Source: an uncultured Clostridia bacterium (lineage in GTDB: Bacteria > Bacillota > Clostridia > TANB77 > CAG-508). From it: 39,163 bases of DNA. How positions within the stretch are numbered: position 1 is the stretch's first letter; the number at the start of each line of letters is the position of its first letter. The notes under the pieces are model-generated. The model was not told where the DNA came from. It did no database searches and saw nothing but the letters and a program-made list of their open reading frames with translations. The DNA is taken from the NCBI GenBank assembly GCA_947626735.1, contig CANQTK010000011.1, forward strand, positions 1 to 39,163, given 5' to 3'. Positions 9,006 to 19,870 of the stretch are shown here, piece after piece. The translations under genes and the position numbers were made by a program.

Positions 9006-10952
9006 ATGAAAAAAAAGTATTATAATGAAGCAGTAATTGGAAACGAAAAAATAGTAGCAAGCTTTAGCTATCAAGGAGAAATGCTAAGACTTTTTTACCC
9101 TACTAGAGATTACAGGCAATTTATTGATACCATGTATACAGGGGTCAAAATCAATGATTCTTCTTTCATTTGTTTGCAAGAAGATATTAATAATCAGTAT
9201 GAACAATATTATAGCGAAAATACCAATATTTTAAATACAAAAATAAAAAATACTTATTTTAATTTATCTATTTTGCAAACGGATTTTGTTAGTATAGAAA
9301 AAAATGTTATCATCAAAAAATATAAAATGACGAATGAAAATACCATCGATTTAGAAGTTGACTTTTTACTGTATTCCAAATTATTATCGGATTCCAACAA
9401 TATGGTAGGCAGTAAAATTGAGCAAGATATTTTACTTCAATATAGCCATGATAATACCTATTGCATTTTCTCCAAATTACCAATCTTGGGCTATCGCTTA
9501 AATCATGGTGAAGAAGAAATAAAAAGTGGAATTTTACAGGATAAAGATTATATAGGAATGGCAAATGATTCGGCAATAAGTTACAAAATAGGAAACTTAA
9601 AACCAGGCGAAAGTAAAGAATTTGAAATTTTTATTTACCTTAACGATCATCAAGAAAAGTACCAATTTGATGACATTATAGAAGAGATAAACCAAATAAA
9701 AAAAATGGATACAACAAAGGAATTAAAAAAGGTAGAAAAATATTGGAATCACTATGTCAAAGAGCATGATGGACTAAAAGTGTTAAGCAAAAAAGAAGAA
9801 TGGAAAAAGAAACTAATAGGAACAGAAGAAATGAGCAATGAAATAGACAAAATGGCATGCGAAAAATACGAAAACATGAAACAAATCTATGTAAGAAGTA
9901 TTCTACTATTTCCACTTCTTTCAAATACGGAAACTGGTGGGATATCTGCTGCCATTGAAATTGATGAAGACCGCAGTCAGTGTGGACGCTATTCCTATTG
10001 TTGGCCAAGAGATGCCGTATTTGTTACCAAAGCATTAGATTTATTAAACATGACAGAACAAACTACAAAATTCTATACCAATTTTTGCAAAAAAACGCAA
10101 AGCAAAAACGGTATGTGGGAACAACGCTTCTACACAGACGGAAGACTAGCACCTTGTTGGGGTTATCAAATCGACGAGACAGCTAGCATCCTCTATGGTA
10201 TTTATGAACACTACAAAATGACTAAGGACAAAGAATTCCTAAAACAAGTTTACCCAATGTGCCAAAAAGCAAATGTCTCTTTAGGGACGTTTTCTAAAGA
10301 GACATTTAACAAACAAGTTAGTAATAATATAAATACTAAACAGGAAAGCTATGACTTATGGGAAATGCACGAAGGAATTCACTTATATTCCTTAAGTGCC
10401 ATATACGCAGCTTTAAAGGCAATGATAGCAATAGAACACGAATTAAATGAAACAAAAGAAATAGAAATATTAGAAGAAAAGGCAGAAAAAATAAAACACT
10501 ACTGCATAGAAAATTTTTGCGATAAAGAAAGTAAAACATTAAAAAGAAGCAATAAAGATAATATAGTAGACATTAGTTTATTAGGAACAGTAGTACCATT
10601 TTCTATGTTAGACGCAGACCAAAAAGAAGTAAAAAATACTATTGAAAAAATTAATATGACGTTAAGAACTTATACCGGTGGTTATTTAAGGTTTGAAAAG
10701 GATAGTTATTTAGGTGGAAATAATCCATGGCCAATTGCAACATTATGGATGGCATTATATAATATGAAAATAGGAAACAAAGAAGAAGCCAGAAAACAAA
10801 TTGAACTCATTACCAAAACAGCAACCAAACATGGCTTTCTTGCTGAACAAATAGATAATGAAACAATGCAATTCAAATGGGTTATCGGTTTAGGTTGGTC
10901 ACATGCCATGTACATTATCGCCTTATCATGTCTCTTTAGGGACGTTTTCTAA
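9006..10952 (+). CDS. Glycoside hydrolase family 15-like (glucoamylase/trehalase type)
   Basis: A 648-aa cytoplasmic protein with no signal peptide. The N-terminal 250 residues match the beta-sandwich domain of bacterial glucoamylases. The (alpha/alpha)6 catalytic part starts near residue 285, with the family motif YCWPRDA (CWPRD at 332-336), an ETASILYGI segment and YDLWEMHEG near 448-456, which carries a likely acidic catalytic residue. GH15 enzymes hydrolyse alpha-glucosides such as maltodextrin or trehalose; the substrate here is unknown. GAAGGAG precedes the ATG. Two family A palindromes touch this gene: one is read in frame as residues ~422-434 (NVSLGTFSKETF), and another supplies the last codons and the stop (LFRDVF-stop), so the C-terminus may have been remodelled. 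Confidence 0.85.
   Translation: MKKKYYNEAVIGNEKIVASFSYQGEMLRLFYPTRDYRQFIDTMYTGVKINDSSFICLQEDINNQYEQYYSENTNILNTKIKNTYFNLSILQTDFVSIEKNVIIKKYKMTNENTIDLEVDFLLYSKLLSDSNNMVGSKIEQDILLQYSHDNTYCIFSKLPILGYRLNHGEEEIKSGILQDKDYIGMANDSAISYKIGNLKPGESKEFEIFIYLNDHQEKYQFDDIIEEINQIKKMDTTKELKKVEKYWNHYVKEHDGLKVLSKKEEWKKKLIGTEEMSNEIDKMACEKYENMKQIYVRSILLFPLLSNTETGGISAAIEIDEDRSQCGRYSYCWPRDAVFVTKALDLLNMTEQTTKFYTNFCKKTQSKNGMWEQRFYTDGRLAPCWGYQIDETASILYGIYEHYKMTKDKEFLKQVYPMCQKANVSLGTFSKETFNKQVSNNINTKQESYDLWEMHEGIHLYSLSAIYAALKAMIAIEHELNETKEIEILEEKAEKIKHYCIENFCDKESKTLKRSNKDNIVDISLLGTVVPFSMLDADQKEVKNTIEKINMTLRTYTGGYLRFEKDSYLGGNNPWPIATLWMALYNMKIGNKEEARKQIELITKTATKHGFLAEQIDNETMQFKWVIGLGWSHAMYIIALSCLFRDVF
10271..10307. repeat. 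Palindromic element, family A (copy 2), inside a coding frame
   Basis: Identical over 37 nt to 8833-8869. It lies inside the GH15-like gene in the one phase that has no stop, and adds the peptide NVSLGTFSKETF at a point between two helices of the catalytic domain. Confidence 0.9.
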
Positions 10953-10962
10953 AGAGACATGA
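10926..10962. repeat. Palindromic element, family A (copy 3)
   Basis: The core ATGTCTCTTTAG/CTAAAGAGACAT with loop GGACGTTTT spans 10928-10960, and the flanking TC/GA also pair. It encodes the final codons and the TAA of the GH15-like gene. Confidence 0.9.
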
Positions 10963-11037
10963 CTAAGAAAAAAGTAGAAAAATGTATAAAAAGAAAGAAA
11001 ATAAATAAAAATCCATAAAAATTTTAAAAATTTTCAT

Positions 11038-11076
11038 AAAAATATAGCAATATACATAAAAATGTGCTATATTTTT
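11038..11076 (+). terminator. Hairpin downstream of the GH15-like gene
   Basis: A perfect 12-bp A/T-rich stem AAAAATATAGCA/TGCTATATTTTT with a 15-nt loop. The 3' arm ends in five T, so it may terminate transcription before the transposase gene. The rest of 10963-11147 shows no gene. Confidence 0.5.
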
Positions 11077-11147
11077 ATTAGTTTTAGGGGGTTAATAGGA
11101 TAGGAAGCAAAATTAAAAAAAATTAATACAGTTAGGAGTGATTTGTT

Positions 11148-11915
11148 ATCCCAAGAGCCCAAAGAACAAAATCAAACACAAATGTTTACCATGTTATTAT
11201 ACGAGGTATCAATAGGCAAGATATCTTCTTAGATAACCAAGATTTTAGAAAATTTCTAAAAGAAGTAAAAAGAACAAAAGAATTATATCAATATGAATTG
11301 TATGCTTATGCGCTAATGCCAAATCATGCACATTTTATTATTCATGATACGACGGAAAATCTATCTACCACTATGCAAAGCTTAAATATAAGCTATTCCT
11401 ATTATTTTAATCAAAAATATGAAAGAGTAGGTCATTTATTTGAAAATCGATTCAAAAGTAAAAATATCGAAGAAGAATCTTATTTGAAAAATGTGGTAAG
11501 GTATATTCATAAAAATCCAGAAAATGCAGGTATGTCAAAAAAATATCCTTGGGTTAGTTATCATGAATATATTCAAAATAAAGAAGGTTTAATTGATAAA
11601 GATTTTATTATGAATTTGTTTGATGATAATATTTCAAACTTTAAAATCTTCCATGATAATTATAGCAAAAATCAAGATTTAGGAAGTCATTATGAAATGA
11701 TAAACAAAATAGAAGACGAAGAAGCAATTCAGTGCATGAAAGAAATTGCAAAAGAAGAGAATTTAATAAGAATTCAGAATTACGATAAAGATAAAAAGTA
11801 TGAAATAATAAAAAAATTTATTCAAATAGAAGGCATTAAGAAAATACAAATTGCTAGAATATTAGGTTTAAATAAAAAAACGATAGAAAGAATAGAAAAG
11901 AAAATGTCTCTTTAG
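11148..11915 (+). CDS. REP-associated tyrosine transposase (RAYT, Y1_Tnp/HUH)
   Basis: A single-strand DNA nuclease related to IS200/IS605 TnpA. Family members start MPR-, which matches the frame from 11148 (IPRAQRTKSNTNVYHVIIRG), and TTAGGAG sits 9 nt upstream. The codon there is ATC rather than ATG, so initiation is weak or lost; the next usable starts (TTG 11298, ATG 11316) would remove the first strand. Counting from 11148 (255 aa), the HUH motif is NHAH with His60 and His62, and the tyrosine-rich helix is SYSYY at 82-86. The C-terminal 40 residues look like a helix-turn-helix. The stop TAG lies inside a family A palindrome, and the surrounding repeats are its likely substrates. Confidence 0.85.
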   Translation: MPRAQRTKSNTNVYHVIIRGINRQDIFLDNQDFRKFLKEVKRTKELYQYELYAYALMPNHAHFIIHDTTENLSTTMQSLNISYSYYFNQKYERVGHLFENRFKSKNIEEESYLKNVVRYIHKNPENAGMSKKYPWVSYHEYIQNKEGLIDKDFIMNLFDDNISNFKIFHDNYSKNQDLGSHYEMINKIEDEEAIQCMKEIAKEENLIRIQNYDKDKKYEIIKKFIQIEGIKKIQIARILGLNKKTIERIEKKMSL

Positions 11916-11936
11916 GAAACGTCCCTAAAGAGACAT
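11904..11936. repeat. Palindromic element, family A (copy 4, inverted loop)
   Basis: Same stem as the other copies, ATGTCTCTTTAG/CTAAAGAGACAT, but the loop GAAACGTCC is in the opposite orientation (reverse complement GGACGTTTC). It contains the stop codon of the transposase gene and ends 10 nt before the radA start, directly before its GGGAGG ribosome binding site. Confidence 0.88.
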
Positions 11937-11946
11937 GGGAGGAAAT

Positions 11947-13311
11947 ATGGCAAAGGCAAAAACAATTTTTGTATGTAATAGTTGTGGCTATGAATCGCCT
12001 AAATGGCTTGGAAAATGCCCAGCTTGCAATGAATGGAATAGTTTTTATGAAGAAAAAGTTGTAAAAGAGAAAGACGGTACATTTTTGGCAGATAAAAAAA
12101 CAAGAGCCGCAAAACCAACTTCGCTAAACAGTGTAGAAGGAAAAGAAGCGGTTCGCATTTCTACTGGTATTGGAGAGCTAGATAGAGTATTAGGTGGCGG
12201 AATTGTAAAAGGATCCTTGGTATTACTTGGTGGAGAGCCAGGTATACGGAAAATCTACACTGATTCTTCAAATTTGCAATAAGATGCAAGGAGAAGGAAA
12301 AGTTCTCTATGTCTCAGGGGAAGAATCGGCAGAGCAAATTAAAATTCGTGCCGACCGCTTACATATTAAAAATGAAGATATTTTATTTCTGGGGGAAACG
12401 GACATTGATATTATTGCAGAAAATATTCAAGAACTAAATCCTAAATTAGTCATTATCGACTCCATTCAAACCATGTATAGTGACGAAATTACCTCCGCAG
12501 CGGGTACGGTAAGTCAAGTGCGTGAAATTACCGCGAGAGTAATGAAGATTTGCAAACAGCAAAACATTACGACTATTATTATAGGACATGTTACCAAAGA
12601 GGGAAATATTGCAGGACCAAGGGTACTGGAACACATGGTAGATACCGTTTTATATTTAGAGGGAGAGCGTTATTTTTCTTATCGTATTTTGCGAGGGGTA
12701 AAAAATCGTTTTGGCTCTACCAACGAAGTAGGCATGTTTGAAATGCAAAACGAAGGAATGGTAGAAATTACAAATCCATCTTCTATTCTAATTTCAGAGC
12801 GAGAAGATAACCCTTCTCGGAAGTGTAATTGTAGCTAGTATGGAAGGAACAAGGCCACTCTTAGTAGAATTGCAAGCATTGACTGCTCCTACTACCTTTG
12901 GACTTCCAAGAAGAACAGCAAATGGTATTGACTACAATCGACTTACCGTTTTAATGGCAGTATTAGAAAAAAGAGCTAATTTGAATTTAGGTTCACAAGA
13001 TGTATACTTAAATGTAGTAAGCGGAATTCGTATTGCAGAACCTGCCATTGATTTAGGAATTATTTTAGCGGTAAGTTCTAGCTTTAAAAATAGCAGTATT
13101 CCAACTGATTTAGTAGCCATAGGGGAAGTACGGATTAACAGGAGAAGTGCGAGCTGTCAACATGATAGAAAAAAGGTTAAAAGAAGCAGAAAAATTAGGC
13201 TTCAAAAAATGTATTATTCCAGAAAATAACAAAAAACTATTGAAAGATAATTATAAATTAGATATAATAGGCGTTAGAAATATTAATGAGGCACTAAAAA
13301 TACTTCATTAG
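11947..13311 (+). CDS. radA: DNA repair protein RadA, read through three +1 sites
   Basis: RadA is a RecA-like, DnaB-type ring ATPase that drives branch migration. The joined product is 453 aa, against about 458-460 in B. subtilis and E. coli. It has an N-terminal zinc finger C10, C13, C24, C27; Walker A GEPGIGKST; the RadA signature KNRFG; and a Lon-protease-like C-terminal domain. The frame is interrupted exactly three times, each time by an extra C before a Gly codon: CGG at 12247 (the second Gly of GIGKST), 12818 (SGSV) and 13131 (EVGLTGE). Skipping that C restores the family sequence at each point, and no other damage is visible. A standard annotation would call this a pseudogene. The ATG at 11947 has GGGAGG just upstream. 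radA-disA is a conserved pair. Confidence 0.88.
12247..12249 (+). other. CGG recoding site 1 (radA)
   Basis: In-frame ATA CGG A; skipping C gives ATA GGA AAA TCT ACA (I-G-K-S-T of Walker A). Without the shift the frame stops at TAA 12280-12282. Confidence 0.75.
12818..12820 (+). other. CGG recoding site 2 (radA)
   Basis: In-frame TCT CGG A; skipping C gives TCT GGA AGT GTA, continuing as VIVASMEGTRP. Without the shift the frame stops six codons on, at TAG 12836-12838. Confidence 0.75.
13131..13133 (+). other. CGG recoding site 3 (radA)
   Basis: In-frame GTA CGG A; skipping C gives GTA GGA TTA ACA GGA GAA (VGLTGE), the conserved Lon-like domain loop of RadA. The shifted frame runs to TAG 13309-13311. 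Confidence 0.75.
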
Positions 13312-13313
13312 AC

Positions 13314-13355
13314 TCCATTGGGGACATTTCCTAAAGTATATCTGTCCCAAATGGA
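13314..13355. repeat. Palindromic element, GGGAC type, family B
   Basis: TCCATTGGGGACA (13314-13326) pairs with TGTCCCAAATGGA (13343-13355), 12 of 13 positions. The loop side TATATCTGTCCC is shared with 7065-7111. It fills the gap between the radA stop and the disA ribosome binding site. Confidence 0.75.
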
Positions 13356-13379
13356 ACAATGGTAACGGGAGTGGAAAGT

Positions 13380-14456
13380 ATGGGCACATTTAAAGAAGAG
13401 AACATTATTGATGTACTAAAATTAATTTCACCAGGCACGCCAATTCGTGATGGTTTAGAAAATATTTTAAAAGCAAAAACAGGTGCACTAATTGTCATAG
13501 GCGATAGTAAAGAAGTACTAGAACTTGTAGATGGTGGTTTTAGTTTAAATATTGATTATACACCATCACGTTTGTATGAACTTGCCAAAATGGATGGAGC
13601 TATCATTTTAAGCTCTGATTTTAAAAAGATATTATATGCCAATACGCAACTGATTCCATCTTCTGATATTGCTACCACGGAAACAGGAACAAGACATAGA
13701 ACAGCAGAGCGTACAGCAAAGCAAACAGGAGAAATTGTGATTAGTATTTCACAAAGAAGAAATATTATTACCATTTTTAAAGGTTATTCGCGCTATGTAT
13801 TAGAAGATACTTCTAGAGTCATTTCTAAAGCTAACCAAGCTCTTCAAACCATTGAAAAGTATAAAAAAGTATTTGATAGTAAGTTAAGCTTATTAAATGA
13901 GTATGAATTTAACGATATTGTTACTTTGGAAAATGTCATTACTGCCATTCAAAGAGCAGAAATGGTAATGAAAATGGTCGATGAAGTACAAAAATCTATT
14001 TACGAATTAGGCGCAGAAGGAAGACTCCTAGAAATGCAACTAGAAGAATTAGTAGGAGGCTTAGAAAAAGAAGAACTACTTATTATTAAAGATTACATTG
14101 CACCGGGAAAGAAAAGAACTTCGGAAAAAGTATTAAAAGAAATTGAAAGTCTATCTCATGAAGACTTAATGAAGCCAGAAATTATGGCACGTCTTCTTGG
14201 CTACGAAGATTTCGATAACTACGATGAAGTGGCTGTTTATACACGAGGCTATCGTGTGTTAAATAAAATTCCAAGAATGCCAACCAATATTGTGGATAAC
14301 TTAGTAAAATCTTTCAAATCTTTCCAACATATTTTAGCAGCCGACATTCCAGACTTAGATGATGTAGAAGGAATTGGAGAGGTAAGGGCAAGAACTATTA
14401 AGCAATCTTTACGAAGAATGCAAGAACAATTTGTATTTGATAATTTAATGTTATAG
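13380..14456 (+). CDS. disA: DNA integrity scanning diadenylate cyclase DisA
   Basis: DisA makes cyclic di-AMP from two ATP and pauses at branched DNA, linking DNA integrity to sporulation. The 358-aa length matches B. subtilis DisA (360). The DAC domain motifs are DGA at 72-74 and RHRTAERT at 105-112; a helical linker follows, and the C-terminal helix-hairpin-helix DNA-binding segment is DDVEGIGEVRARTIKQSL near 323-340. I chose ATG 13380 (MGTFKEEN) with GGGAG 8 nt upstream rather than the in-frame ATG at 13359. It follows radA, its usual partner, whose product restrains DisA in B. subtilis. Confidence 0.95.
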   Translation: MGTFKEENIIDVLKLISPGTPIRDGLENILKAKTGALIVIGDSKEVLELVDGGFSLNIDYTPSRLYELAKMDGAIILSSDFKKILYANTQLIPSSDIATTETGTRHRTAERTAKQTGEIVISISQRRNIITIFKGYSRYVLEDTSRVISKANQALQTIEKYKKVFDSKLSLLNEYEFNDIVTLENVITAIQRAEMVMKMVDEVQKSIYELGAEGRLLEMQLEELVGGLEKEELLIIKDYIAPGKKRTSEKVLKEIESLSHEDLMKPEIMARLLGYEDFDNYDEVAVYTRGYRVLNKIPRMPTNIVDNLVKSFKSFQHILAADIPDLDDVEGIGEVRARTIKQSLRRMQEQFVFDNLML

Positions 14457-14469
14457 AAAGAGGTAAAAA

Positions 14470-15291
14470 ATGAAAAAAGAACAAGGGATAAAAATAATCA
14501 TGATAATTGCTATTATTTTAGTAATAGCAGGAATTGCTTTTGTAGGATATGGAATTTTCCAAAAACTAACCAAAAAGTTGCCAAATCCAGTAGCAACTAT
14601 TGAAGTACAAGACTACGGAACAATTAAGGTAGAGTTATACCCAGATCAAGCACCAAATACGGTAACAAACTTTATTACTTTAGCAAACCGTGGGTTTTAT
14701 AATGGGTTAACCTTTCATAGAACCATTCCAGGTTTTATGATTCAAGGTGGTGACAAAAACGGAGATGGTACAGGAACCCCTACTTTAGATGATATATTTG
14801 GAAATGGAAATACTTCGCAATATGCAATTAAAGGTGAAATGTTAGCCAATAACTATAAAAAGAATAAAATCAAAATGGAAGCTGGAGTTATAGCGATGGC
14901 TCGTTCAGATTATACGAGTATTAGCAGTACATTAGCAGACGAAAGCTATAATTCTGCAGGTTCCCAATTTTTCATTATGCATGAAGATAATACTTCTCTA
15001 AATGGATTATATACCGGATTTGGAAAAGTAATAGAAGGAATGGATGTAGTAAATGCCATTGCCAATGTAGAAGTAACTTATCGAAGTTCTGAATTAGCAG
15101 AGGGAGAAGAGGCTCCAAAAGATGAAAATGGAAATGAATTAACAGCAGATATGCCAATCAATAAACCAGTTATTAGTAGCGTTCGTGTAGAAACTTATGG
15201 TGTTAACTATGGAGAGCCAGAAACAGTAGAACCATTTAGCTACTATAATTATATCATGGAGCATTATTATGGCTCTAGTATAAGTGAGTAA
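14470..15291 (+). CDS. Membrane-anchored cyclophilin-type peptidyl-prolyl isomerase
   Basis: A 273-aa protein with one N-terminal membrane segment (about residues 8-30, no lipobox cysteine), so the enzyme domain should face outward. The cyclophilin motifs are FHRTIPGFMIQGGD near 80-93 and GSQFFIMH near 161-168. Proline isomerisation of exported proteins is the family role. It is 13 nt downstream of disA, with AGAAAGAGG before the ATG, and ends at the terminator at 15298. Confidence 0.9.
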   Translation: MKKEQGIKIIMIIAIILVIAGIAFVGYGIFQKLTKKLPNPVATIEVQDYGTIKVELYPDQAPNTVTNFITLANRGFYNGLTFHRTIPGFMIQGGDKNGDGTGTPTLDDIFGNGNTSQYAIKGEMLANNYKKNKIKMEAGVIAMARSDYTSISSTLADESYNSAGSQFFIMHEDNTSLNGLYTGFGKVIEGMDVVNAIANVEVTYRSSELAEGEEAPKDENGNELTADMPINKPVISSVRVETYGVNYGEPETVEPFSYYNYIMEHYYGSSISE

Positions 15292-15297
15292 AAATTG

Positions 15298-15337
15298 AAA
15301 AGAGACAGAAAAGAACAATCAAACTGTCTCTTTTTTT
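15298..15337 (+). terminator. Terminator of the radA-disA-cyclophilin operon
   Basis: Stem AAAAGAGACAG/CTGTCTCTTTT with a 15-nt loop, then T run. It excludes the upstream in-frame start codon for the following gene. Confidence 0.85.
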
Positions 15338-15366
15338 CAAATATAAAAATAAAAAAAGGAGGAAAA

Positions 15367-15876
15367 ATGGAACAAGATAAAAACAAAAAAAGGAAAGATT
15401 ATATCAGTTGGGATGAATACTTTATGGCAGTTGCTAAATTGTCGGCGATGAGAAGTAAAGACCCTTCTACTCAAGTAGGGGCTTGTATTGTAAGTAGTGA
15501 TAATCGTATTTTATCCATTGGATACAATGGTGCACCAAATGGATTTGATGATGAAAAGTTTCCATGGGGAAGAGAAGGAGAAAATTTAAACACAAAATAT
15601 CCTTATGTGTGTCATGCAGAATTAAATGCTATTTTAAATTACAGAGGTAGTAAAAAAGATTTGGAAAATGCGAAAATCTATGTCGATTTATTTCCTTGCA
15701 ATGAATGTGCTAAAATTATTATTCAATCTGGTATTAAAGAAGTGATTTATTTGTCAGACAAGTATGCAAATTCAGAAAATAATATTGCTTCTAGAAAGTT
15801 ATTTGATGAATGCAAAGTAAGCTATAAAAAAATAAAATTAAAAGGGGAAAAGGAAATTAAAATTGAGTTAAAATAA
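15367..15876 (+). CDS. Deoxycytidylate deaminase (dCMP deaminase family)
   Basis: Zinc deaminase that converts dCMP to dUMP for thymidylate synthesis. The 169-aa protein carries the active-site CHAELNAI (His83, Glu85) and the zinc ligands PCNEC (Cys111, Cys114). The [11 protein letters not shown] segment near 32-42 is typical of dCMP deaminases and ComEB. I chose ATG 15367 because AAAGGAGG lies 5 nt upstream, and earlier in-frame starts would pass through a terminator. It is monocistronic, with its own terminator at 15897. Confidence 0.9.
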   Translation: MEQDKNKKRKDYISWDEYFMAVAKLSAMRSKDPSTQVGACIVSSDNRILSIGYNGAPNGFDDEKFPWGREGENLNTKYPYVCHAELNAILNYRGSKKDLENAKIYVDLFPCNECAKIIIQSGIKEVIYLSDKYANSENNIASRKLFDECKVSYKKIKLKGEKEIKIELK

Positions 15877-15896
15877 AAAAATATGTTACCGTACAT

Positions 15897-15926
15897 AAAA
15901 GAAAGTTCATCTTGAACTTTCTTTTT
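15897..15926 (+). terminator. Terminator of the dCMP deaminase gene
   Basis: A 13-bp stem AAAAGAAAGTTCA/TGAACTTTCTTTT with a 3-nt loop and U-rich 3' arm. Confidence 0.85.
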
Positions 15927-15971
15927 ATCATGGAGATAAAGTAAGATATCATGAAACTTTCAGGAATATAC

Positions 15972-16000
15972 TTGTAAAAACAACGAAAATTAGTTATAAT
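15972..16000 (+). promoter_or_regulatory. trpS promoter
   Basis: TTGTAA (15972-15977), 17-nt spacer, TATAAT (15995-16000), 45 nt upstream of the ATG. The leader is too short for a T-box. Confidence 0.75.
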
Positions 16001-16045
16001 GAAAAAGAAAAAAAGGTGAAAATTTGATAAACAGGAGGAAGATTC

Positions 16046-18414
<2,369 letters not shown>

Positions 18415-18427
18415 TTTATTTTAAATC

Positions 18428-18604
18428 ATTCGTAAAATGTTAAATTTATGAAATGACGAATGCGACTGGAATGGGTTTTACAAATTATTAAAATAGAGAA
18501 AATAAGGGTGCTCTCGAGCGAGAGGCTCATTTTCTCTATTTTTAGAATTTGTTAAAACATGAAATGGAAGCCGAGGAATGAAGTAAATTTAACATTTTAC
18601 GAGT
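18428..18604. ncRNA. Candidate structured RNA or long hairpin element upstream of lexA
   Basis: Outer stem: TCGTAAAATGTTAAATTTA (18430-18448) pairs perfectly with 18584-18602, extended by two pairs. Inner stem: 18476-18503 pairs with 18529-18557, with one bulge and two mismatches. The apical hairpin is CTCTCG/CGAGAG at 18511-18524. Between the two stems lie symmetrical unpaired strands (18449-18475 and 18558-18583). They are not complementary but resemble each other in the same direction, each with GAAATG, then CGA, then GGAATG. The overall shape resembles 6S RNA, but I cannot identify the family, and no strong promoter or terminator fixes the strand. It fills most of the 296-bp obgE-lexA gap. 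Confidence 0.5.
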
Positions 18605-18653
18605 GATTGAAAAATAAAGATAATAAAAAATTTCAAAAAATTAAAACTTTTGT

Positions 18654-18682
18654 TTGACAACCGTTTGTTTATGTGATATGAT
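18654..18682 (+). promoter_or_regulatory. lexA promoter with LexA-like operator
   Basis: TTGACA (18654-18659), 17-nt spacer, TATGAT (18677-18682). The operator-like CAACCGTTTGTTTA (18658-18671) matches the dinD site CAAACATTTGTTTT at 11 of 14 positions and overlaps the -35 element, as expected for autorepression. Confidence 0.75.
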
Positions 18683-18710
18683 AAACAAAAAAATTAGGAG
18701 TGATGTGTAA

Positions 18711-19367
18711 ATGAGAACGAAGAAAAATCCTATGGAATTAAACAAGAGAGAAAAAGCAATTTTAAAATTCATTGAAAAACAAGTAGATGAAAAAGGATAT
18801 CCACCATCTGTTAGAGAAATTGGAAAAGCAGTGGGCTTAAGTTCCACAGCAACCGTGCATGGGTATTTAGCAAAATTAGCAGAAAAAGGGTTCATTAAAA
18901 AAGAAGACCAAAAAGGAAGAACACTTCGTTTATTAAAAGGAGCAGATAATACAGAAAAGAAAAAAGAAAACAAATCTTTCTATTCTGGTAGAGAAATGGT
19001 AGAAGTACCAGTGATCGGTAAAATAACAGCAGGAGAGCCAATTTTAGCAGTAGAAAATATTACCGATACTTTTCCTATTCCAATCGATTTTGTAGGTAAT
19101 AGTGAAAGTTTTATGCTTACCGTTCGTGGAGAAAGTATGATAGAAGCAGGTATTTTAGATGGAGACTATATTTTAGTAAAGAAACAAAATGTAGCCAATA
19201 ACGGAGAAATTGTAGTAGCTTTAATTGGAGAGGAAGCAACGGTAAAAACTTTCTATAAAGAAAAAGACCATATTCGTCTTCAACCAGAAAATAGTACGAT
19301 GGACCCAATTATTGTACCAAACTGCGAAATATTAGGAAAAGTAGCAGGCGTATTTAGAAAAATGTAA
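18711..19367 (+). CDS. lexA: SOS repressor LexA
   Basis: Represses SOS genes and self-cleaves when RecA is activated. This 218-aa protein has the N-terminal winged helix ([20 protein letters not shown], residues 31-50, the recognition helix region). The scissile Ala107-Gly108 (in TAGEP) and the catalytic Ser142 (RGESM) with Lys179 (ATVKT) are all intact. TTAGGAGTG precedes the ATG. The promoter carries a LexA-like box shared with dinD at the left end of the window, giving a two-gene SOS circuit within this segment. Confidence 0.95.
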   Translation: MRTKKNPMELNKREKAILKFIEKQVDEKGYPPSVREIGKAVGLSSTATVHGYLAKLAEKGFIKKEDQKGRTLRLLKGADNTEKKKENKSFYSGREMVEVPVIGKITAGEPILAVENITDTFPIPIDFVGNSESFMLTVRGESMIEAGILDGDYILVKKQNVANNGEIVVALIGEEATVKTFYKEKDHIRLQPENSTMDPIIVPNCEILGKVAGVFRKM

Positions 19368-19390
19368 GAAAATAGAATGGAGAACAAAAT

Positions 19391-19870
19391 ATGGCAAGAA
19401 TGAAAACATTTTTTATCTATTTTCTATTAGTCGTTGCCTTTTTTCTATTTTCACAAGTCATGATTTATATTGCTATCAATACTACTTATGAATATAAAAG
19501 TGTAGAAGTAAAAACAGTAATTCCTATGCAAATAGAAGTGCAAGCAACCTCTATTAATGGCTTCGCAAAAGGAAAAGTAAGCAATTCCTCTGAAAGTGAA
19601 ATAGAAAATCAATATATTAAAATAGAATGTTATTCCAAACACAATGTTTTAATGGGAACAAAATATATCAAAATAGATAAAATAGGCGCAAAAGAAGAAA
19701 AAGAATTTGAAGTTCATTTTAATTTCAATAAAGTCGATAGAGCAGTAGTCGATATTGTTGATGAAGCAACCATCGAAGAACAAAATGTAACAGAAGAAGA
19801 AAAAGTATCAGACCCAGAAAGGGGATTAGCAGCAATGCTTACTGCTTTAATCTTATTATGGTATATTTAA
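19391..19870 (+). CDS. Small membrane protein of unknown function
   Basis: A 159-aa protein with an N-terminal membrane segment (residues 6-28), an external beta-rich domain (about 45-120, reminiscent of FxLYD-type domains: NQYIKIECYSKHN then EEKEFEVHFNF) and a short hydrophobic C-terminus (LAAMLTALILLWYI). It lies 23 nt after lexA and probably shares its transcript, so it might be SOS-responsive; that is inference. It ends at the terminator at 19869. Confidence 0.7.
   Translation: MARMKTFFIYFLLVVAFFLFSQVMIYIAINTTYEYKSVEVKTVIPMQIEVQATSINGFAKGKVSNSSESEIENQYIKIECYSKHNVLMGTKYIKIDKIGAKEEKEFEVHFNFNKVDRAVVDIVDEATIEEQNVTEEEKVSDPERGLAAMLTALILLWYI

Noticed and set aside
15877..16045. T-box leader for trpS
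   Set aside because: The promoter lies only 45 nt upstream of the start codon, and no T-box sequence or specifier stem is visible.
18428..18604. Firm identification of the hairpin as 6S RNA
   Set aside because: The architecture is similar, but I could not find a promoter, a terminator or recognisable 6S core bases, so it is left as a candidate structured RNA.
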